Shown: positions 59,625-64,000 of the stretch, piece by piece
Position numbering within the stretch: the first letter of the stretch is position 1
How the letters are laid out: each line of letters opens with the position of its first letter
Source of the DNA: Sinorhizobium garamanticum
GTDB taxonomy: Bacteria; Pseudomonadota; Alphaproteobacteria; Rhizobiales; Rhizobiaceae
Length of the DNA stretch: 64,000 nt
Assembly (NCBI RefSeq): GCF_029892065.1
Contig: NZ_CP120375.1
Location: forward strand, 496,001-560,000
Direction: 5' to 3'
The notes under the pieces: generated by a model
Databases searched by the model: none
Seen by the model: only the letters and a program-made list of their open reading frames with translations
What the model was told of the DNA's origin: nothing
Made by a program: the position numbers and the translations under genes

Positions 59625-60062
59625 TTAGTGACCGTAAATGATCTTGCGGAAAGCGTCGTCTGCATAAGTGAACGACTGCGGCGGGGTGAATTTCAGCTTT
59701 GCCTTTAGCTCGTCGAGCGGCACGGGTACGTCAAGTTTGACCGGATCGCGCAGAACGAGAACATATCCTTCGCCGAGATCCCCGTAATATTCATCAAATG
59801 CAGGCTTATCGATATAGGCGACCTCATGATACTGCCGCCAGATTTCGTGGACCGGCAATCTCTTCACTTCCTCGATCGTGGCATACCCCAAGACCGCTTG
59901 AAGGGGCACGGTCGCGTAGATGAACAGCTTGGCATCAGTGGCGGTCCCATACGGGAAACGACGCCGCAGTTCGACCTTTTTCAGTCCATCCACGATCCGG
60001 GTCGCATATTCAGGCTTGATGCTGAGGACGAAGTCCTGCTTGAAAAGATCCAGATTTGTCAT
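59625..60062 (-). CDS. ASCH-domain protein, operon partner
   Basis: This 145-residue protein is largely one ASCH domain: LSIKPEYATRIVDGLKKVEL RRRFPYG, the signature basic helix and strand, then KLFIYATVPLQAVLGYATIE and YVLVLRDP. The gene ends directly at the PIN-GNAT start, so the two are translated together. ASCH and PIN-GNAT adjacency suggests a toxin and its cofactor or antitoxin. Confidence 0.8.
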   Translation of the reverse strand: MTNLDLFKQDFVLSIKPEYATRIVDGLKKVELRRRFPYGTATDAKLFIYATVPLQAVLGYATIEEVKRLPVHEIWRQYHEVAYIDKPAFDEYYGDLGEGYVLVLRDPVKLDVPVPLDELKAKLKFTPPQSFTYADDAFRKIIYGH

Positions 60063-60248
60063 ACTATAATCGAACTTAGAATCACGCGGAGATGCAGCGT
60101 CGCTTTGCTCATACTACCTTGAATTGCCTAGGTCCATACTGTCGCCGAACAAGTATTTCTGGTGCGAAGCAAGGCCCGGGTCTGGCGTCCTCGTGACGAG
60201 GAACCAACGAGTCCGACCCTTCCTGTCAGTCACAGACGCGACAAACAT

Positions 60249-60893
60249 CTAGGCGACGTCGGCCCGGACGCCGACCTCGATTCGCGGGCCAAAGCGAAGC
60301 TTGTAGCCGGGAAGGCAGGTGCAGGCGCGAGCTCTCTCTTCGCCAATCAAGGCGATCACGTCCTCAATTGACATCGCCGGAATTCGCATCCGCCCGTCGC
60401 GCAGCGCAAGAAACAGCGCCTCTCGGGCGACGTCGTCGCCCAGCGTGTCTAGCGTCGCCGGGTGCCGAAAAAGCTCCAACGACCAGCCCGGCTGGCATCC
60501 CGGAAGGAGCGTGCTCGCGCGCCCACGTCCTCGCTTCTCGTCGATGATCGGAAAACAGCCTCTCGCTGCCGCGACAGCGAGAGTGGCGGCCTCACCATCA
60601 TCCAGCACAGGAACAGATGACGTCAGTTCGAAGAAAGTCTCGAACTCGCTGTCAGTTAACTGGGTCAAGGTCACTCCCCGGGAGGCAACCAGCGATTCCA
60701 GAAAACTATGTTCGCCGTTGCGACGGCTCGTTTCGTGCTCGAGCTCACCCGCCACGATTTGCGTGACGATGATATCGTTCGGAATTGCCGCAAGGATTTG
60801 CTCGCCGTACCGGCACGCGTGGAGATTGATCAGCACGCTGGTATCGAGCACAAGAGCGTCTTTGATGTCACTCAGCGAGCTTGAGCAGGTCAT
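60249..60893 (-). CDS. PIN-like nuclease, ImmA partner
   Basis: The protein has 214 residues from the ATG at 60893, overlapping the upstream gene by 26 bases; a start at 60911 is also possible. PIN-type residues are in ALVLDTSVLINLHA (Asp), IVAGELEHE (Glu), DDGEAATLAVAAA (Asp/Glu) and FPIIDEKRGRGRA (Asp). COG2856-type peptidases are known to pair with small partner genes, and a metallopeptidase gene lies just upstream. It is the last gene of the four-gene operon. Confidence 0.75.
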   Translation of the reverse strand: MTCSSSLSDIKDALVLDTSVLINLHACRYGEQILAAIPNDIIVTQIVAGELEHETSRRNGEHSFLESLVASRGVTLTQLTDSEFETFFELTSSVPVLDDGEAATLAVAAARGCFPIIDEKRGRGRASTLLPGCQPGWSLELFRHPATLDTLGDDVAREALFLALRDGRMRIPAMSIEDVIALIGEERARACTCLPGYKLRFGPRIEVGVRADVA

Positions 60894-62058
60894 CCGTCTC
60901 TCTATCCCCAAGCTCGATCTGGTCGATGATTCCGCGAAGCTCTACCCGGCTGACTTTCAAGAGTTCAGCGAGTTGGCCCTCAGACATCAATTCCCGCTTC
61001 CATGCAGCGTGGGCCATGAGGCTCATGCGATGGGATACCAGCCGGTCAGCATCGGCCTTTCCCGAATCCTGTCGTTCTGGCAGGCCGCCGAGAACCTCCC
61101 GAACATGTTCATCAGTAATGCCGCCATTGTTTTCGAACCACGCCCAAGTGCCCTTTTTTACTAGCCCCAACTCTTCCAGTCTCAGGACACACGCCTGCCG
61201 CGAAATATTGTATCTTTCTGCAAGAAGAATGATAAGTCGCCTCGTCGTCTTCCCAGTGATTTCCTTTAGTTCGAGAAAGCTCTGCGTGAAACTTTCTGCC
61301 GGCGCAACAAAAGCTCTGCCGAAGGCATTTGCGTATCTTTCGTCACGCGACAAAAATCTCTCGTCGACTTCCAAAATTTCCGGCATTTGCCGGGTGCTGT
61401 AAAAATGGCCGGTTTCATGTGCGGCCGTCTGAATGCGCCTTGGAAGCGGGTGATTTGCATTCAAAAGTATGCAGGCCCCAACGTTCTCGTCGTAGGTAAA
61501 CAGACCAGCGATCCGCGACCGCGATGAGAGGCGCCGTTGATAAAGCCTGATGCCCAAACCATGCTCGACAATCGAGAAGATATCGCTGATCGGCCCCTGC
61601 CCCAGCCCGAGCCATTCTCGCAATTCGGTGGCATGCGCCTCACCAAGGACCGTAACATCGCCTTCGTTGATGCCTCGTTCAGGAGGGTAATTGCGCCGTC
61701 GCTGGATTCCGAGCACGTTTTCGAGTTCGACATCCGCTTTGATCAAATCGTTAAGAAGGCGAACCGCCTCGAGCGTATGCTCGTCTTCGGTCTCACGCAG
61801 CTTCCTGAAGCGCGGTACTAAGTCGATATGAACCGCCTCGCGACGAAGCAGACCGTTCACCGAGACCCCATAGTGGCGCGCGAGCATCTGGATCTCCTGG
61901 ATCCGAACCCGGCGTACGCCCTGCTCGATCGATACCAAAGTCGGCCTGGATACGCCGATGACCTGGGCGGCGTCGGCTTGCCTGACGCGGGCATTCTCGC
62001 GAGCGATCCGAAGCCGTCTTCCAATTTCCTGGGCGCTGAGCTCATTCAAAGCGGCCAT
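60868..62058 (-). CDS. HTH-ImmA/IrrE metallopeptidase regulator
   Basis: This 396-residue protein has an N-terminal XRE-type helix-turn-helix (RQADAAQVIGVSRPTLVSIE QG, residues 25-46) and, after a linker, an ImmA/IrrE zinc metallopeptidase domain with HETGH at QTAAHETGHFYSTRQM (about residue 224). Such proteins cleave a repressor or partner on DNA damage or infection (as ImmA of ICEBs1 and IrrE/DdrO do). A C-terminal region near residues 300-390 is helical. It overlaps the QueC-like gene upstream and the PIN gene downstream, so it is in the same operon. Confidence 0.82.
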   Translation of the reverse strand: MAALNELSAQEIGRRLRIARENARVRQADAAQVIGVSRPTLVSIEQGVRRVRIQEIQMLARHYGVSVNGLLRREAVHIDLVPRFRKLRETEDEHTLEAVRLLNDLIKADVELENVLGIQRRRNYPPERGINEGDVTVLGEAHATELREWLGLGQGPISDIFSIVEHGLGIRLYQRRLSSRSRIAGLFTYDENVGACILLNANHPLPRRIQTAAHETGHFYSTRQMPEILEVDERFLSRDERYANAFGRAFVAPAESFTQSFLELKEITGKTTRRLIILLAERYNISRQACVLRLEELGLVKKGTWAWFENNGGITDEHVREVLGGLPERQDSGKADADRLVSHRMSLMAHAAWKRELMSEGQLAELLKVSRVELRGIIDQIELGDRETDDLLKLAE

Positions 62059-63415
62059 AGCGCCCTCCGTCCATCCAACCCCTCAGAAAGCTCTGTTCTC
62101 CCTGCGCGGACAAGAAAGTCCGCCATTCCTGTGCATGCGTCATCAACATCATTTTCAGTTTCTGCAGCGTGTCATGATAACTCTGCGCAGTTGCTGCACC
62201 GATCTGCGAAGCGTGTATTCGAAGCGCCGTATCGGGCAAAGCAGCGAGATCAGCAAGATGCTGCAGATGTCGAGCCCCGACGCTCCCATATTCGATCATT
62301 ATATCACGGTCGGCCTTGCCTCGAATGCGCGATAGGGCCACATCCAGGTTACCTGTGGAGAGGTCTGATACTACATACGTCTCAGGCGGCTCGACGACCC
62401 CCGCAGCAAACATGCTCTGTCTACGAAGCAGGCATGCAGCGCACAAACCGCACTGTCTGCGTTTGCCGTCGTTCACTACGCGACGCGACTGCCAGCACGA
62501 TTTGGTGTTCGCGAGATGCTTCTGTTCCTTCCCGGGCAATGCAAGGTAGGCGGAAAGCGTCTGCCCCTTCGTCGACCACAGCCGGGGCTGTTCATAGCGC
62601 AGGCTTACATCGAAGATTGCGCGGATGAACTTTTCCATCTTTCGAAAGAAGGTCGGGAAATTGCGATAGTCTACATAGATATTGTGCAGCGGTGCCAGCG
62701 CCGGTCCAAGGGCACCCTGCCCGCTTTCCGGTACGACGATGCGGGTGATCCTAGAAAGATGTGCGGCAATTGCCGTCATTGCGGCGAACTGGAAGCCGCG
62801 CGATCTAAAGCTACTTTCTTTTGCCTTAAACCCACGCACCTTGAATGGAATCTGAGTGAAGAAGCTGTCGCCTTCGCGCCGGCGCTGACGCTTGCCGGCC
62901 ACCCGGATGCATAGGGCTTCGTCCTTAGTTCCGCTCAAGGCCGATACTGCGCGTGAATCCAACCCCTCGCTGTAGGCTATCGCGAAAGTTTTATTCTGGT
63001 CGAAGATCAGAGGGAGCTGCCTCGACCCAATCGGAGTTACGTTGCTCGCTCCAACGAAGGAGAAATGCCAGCTATCTCCGGTCAGATGATTCATGACACT
63101 TCGAAGACTCTGAGAGACAGCCGGCCGGAGCCAAGTATCCACGTCGGTGGCCGGAATTGTGACATGAAGATCGCGGTGCCAACCTGCGGGTCTTTTCCAT
63201 CGACGGTCTGCGAGCTCGATGGCAGCGCACAGGACCATCAAGTCGTAGTGCTTCGGAGAAAACCCCTTGACGTTGAAGCTGTCCAAAACCTCGGGCCTGA
63301 ACCGAATATGCTCGTTAATAATTGCGATATCGCCGCCGGTGCCCTCCCCTTTGCCTTTCTCGACGACGATAAGATGTTTGTCATAGGTCATCGGCGTATC
63401 GTCGTTACGGCGCAT
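62042..63415 (-). CDS. QueC-like PP-loop protein of an immunity-type operon
   Basis: This 457-residue protein has the QueC fold in its second half. The PP-loop reads FAIAYSEGLDSRAV (canonical SGGxDS), IVVPESGQGALGPAL follows, and the zinc knuckle is SCWQSRRVVNDGKRRQ CGLCAACLLRR, four cysteines with CxxCxxC spacing. A roughly 140-residue N-terminal part is not in housekeeping QueC, which is about 230 residues. QueC makes preQ0, and QueC-like proteins occur in antiphage systems such as Qat (QatC) and type IV CBASS. The ATG overlaps the upstream stop by 11 bases; 63391 is an alternative start. Confidence 0.78.
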   Translation of the reverse strand: MRRNDDTPMTYDKHLIVVEKGKGEGTGGDIAIINEHIRFRPEVLDSFNVKGFSPKHYDLMVLCAAIELADRRWKRPAGWHRDLHVTIPATDVDTWLRPAVSQSLRSVMNHLTGDSWHFSFVGASNVTPIGSRQLPLIFDQNKTFAIAYSEGLDSRAVSALSGTKDEALCIRVAGKRQRRREGDSFFTQIPFKVRGFKAKESSFRSRGFQFAAMTAIAAHLSRITRIVVPESGQGALGPALAPLHNIYVDYRNFPTFFRKMEKFIRAIFDVSLRYEQPRLWSTKGQTLSAYLALPGKEQKHLANTKSCWQSRRVVNDGKRRQCGLCAACLLRRQSMFAAGVVEPPETYVVSDLSTGNLDVALSRIRGKADRDIMIEYGSVGARHLQHLADLAALPDTALRIHASQIGAATAQSYHDTLQKLKMMLMTHAQEWRTFLSAQGEQSFLRGWMDGGRYGRFE

Positions 63416-63983
63416 CGTCAGGGCCCTCGTCCACGTTGCTTCGCGCTCTAGGCTTGAATGCGTTTTTGTTCGACTCAGCGAGCGCGTTATGGAGCTGCGC
63501 CGCGTCTATCGACGCGAAAGTTTCACCATTTCGCTTCATGCCTTTGTTGTAGTCGGAGTGGCTCATGTCACCGACGGCCTTCGCTCGAATGCACTCCTCA
63601 TCCAAGCGGTTCTTGGTCGTATCGATCCAATCGAGCACAGTGCTCGCAAGTGCCGAACTCAACGCATCGCGCTCCGTTTGGCCCTCTCGAAGGTTACAGA
63701 GCATATTCGCCTTCAGGGGCTCGGAGAGGCACGAGCCTTTGTGGTTATCGAAGATCGCTTCGGTCGACGCTAAACAATCGAGATCTAGCTGATCCCGCGA
63801 AACCTTTTCGTTGAGTTCCGAAAATAGGCGGTGGAACGCGTTCACATCGGCGCCCTGCAGCATGCTGTGGCACGCCTGCTTGACGCGGTCGTCGTTTGAA
63901 ACGGCATCGCTGACAAGATCTTGCCCGTACCTCTTCCAGCTGCTCGACAATGGTGCATTTCTGAACGGCCCGTCAGTCATCAT
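63405..63983 (-). CDS. unknown protein, first gene of the QueC-like operon
   Basis: This 192-residue protein (AAGGGGGC ribosome site; ATG at 63983 or 63980) has no motif I recognise. It is helical and charged, with a central LASTVLDWIDTTKNRLDEEC and a basic C-terminus. Its stop overlaps the QueC-like start. By position it could be the equivalent of QatB, which is also unlike other families, but I see no QatB-type glycine-rich region and do not claim that. The window ends 17 bases upstream, so an earlier gene of the operon may be missing from view. Confidence 0.55.
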   Translation of the reverse strand: MMTDGPFRNAPLSSSWKRYGQDLVSDAVSNDDRVKQACHSMLQGADVNAFHRLFSELNEKVSRDQLDLDCLASTEAIFDNHKGSCLSEPLKANMLCNLREGQTERDALSSALASTVLDWIDTTKNRLDEECIRAKAVGDMSHSDYNKGMKRNGETFASIDAAQLHNALAESNKNAFKPRARSNVDEGPDDAP

Positions 63984-64000
63984 TGCCCCCTTATGTTCGA

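Noticed and set aside
62042..63983. assignment as a Qat system
   Set aside because: A QueC-like protein alone is not enough; no QatA ATPase or TatD-family QatD is visible, and the neighbours are ImmA and PIN.
1..64000. CRISPR arrays, tRNA or rRNA genes
   Set aside because: I saw no regularly spaced repeats and no tRNA- or rRNA-like sequence, but I could not run a covariance search.

Overview
This is a mosaic accessory region from a rhizobial (alpha-proteobacterial) symbiosis plasmid or island. The evidence is a NodD-type nod box in front of nodU, a second nod box ahead of a nodQ remnant and virG, a complete virB1-virB11 type IV secretion system with virG, virD4 and a VirF-like F-box effector, a BioR-controlled biotin operon with panD, an intact P450 resembling CYP115, and many insertion-sequence relics. 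I cannot assign a genus with confidence; Mesorhizobium, Rhizobium and Sinorhizobium symbiotic replicons all carry comparable gene sets. No replication, partition or chromosomal housekeeping genes are visible.

Layout. 1-1.6 kb holds decayed fragments (DnaQ-like exonuclease, scrambled IS1380). 1.6-11.15 kb is an intact virB1-B11 operon behind a vir box, including a short virB7 lipoprotein gene. 11.15-12.75 kb is a frameshifted ISL3 element. 13.0-15.1 kb is nod box, broken nodQ, then intact virG. 15.5-21.8 kb holds virD4 (minus strand), a virF-like effector behind a vir box, an IS701 remnant, and a virA lacking its N-terminal sensor, preceded by a second copy of the effector promoter. 21.8-23.2 kb is relics (group II intron, S9 peptidase, IS66). 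23.4-28.2 kb is a signalling cluster: a possible PilZ-type protein, an OmpR-type regulator, a receiver-EAL phosphodiesterase and a PAS hybrid histidine kinase. 28.6-35.2 kb is bioR, bioBFDAZ and panD, with BioR operators before bioR and bioB. 35.6-41.9 kb holds an orphan coiled-coil protein, decayed secretion genes (prtD, prtE), an apparently intact NodO-like RTX protein, a dctB remnant and IS630. 42.65-44.9 kb is nod box and nodU, flanked by two broken copies of one unknown gene. 46.1-48.35 kb holds a Fic relic, a Tn3 transposase fragment, a CYP112 fragment and intact CYP115. 49.0-49.7 kb is vapBC. 50.0-56.2 kb is an IS cluster (IS30, ISNCY, and a second ISNCY split by IS110). 56.4-64 kb is a dense set of defence or toxin-antitoxin-like genes.

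How the genes fit together. Plant flavonoids acting through NodD at the two nod boxes would induce nodU and, by readthrough of the dead nodQ, virG. VirG would then act at vir boxes before virB1, virF and the truncated virA. This suggests a symbiosis-induced secretion system that delivers protein effectors; no T-DNA processing genes (virC, virD1, virD2, virE) are in the window. The biotin operon, fed by the FabH-like BioZ, is self-contained under BioR.

The most novel part is 56.4-64 kb. It has four tightly overlapping minus-strand genes (an unknown 192-residue protein, a QueC-like PP-loop protein with a zinc knuckle, an HTH-ImmA/IrrE metallopeptidase and a PIN nuclease). Next to them are an ASCH protein paired with a PIN-GNAT-EVE/ASCH-like three-domain fusion, and a P-loop NTPase paired with a HEPN-like RNase, divergent from a second ASCH protein. 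I recognise the domains but not this arrangement as a named system.
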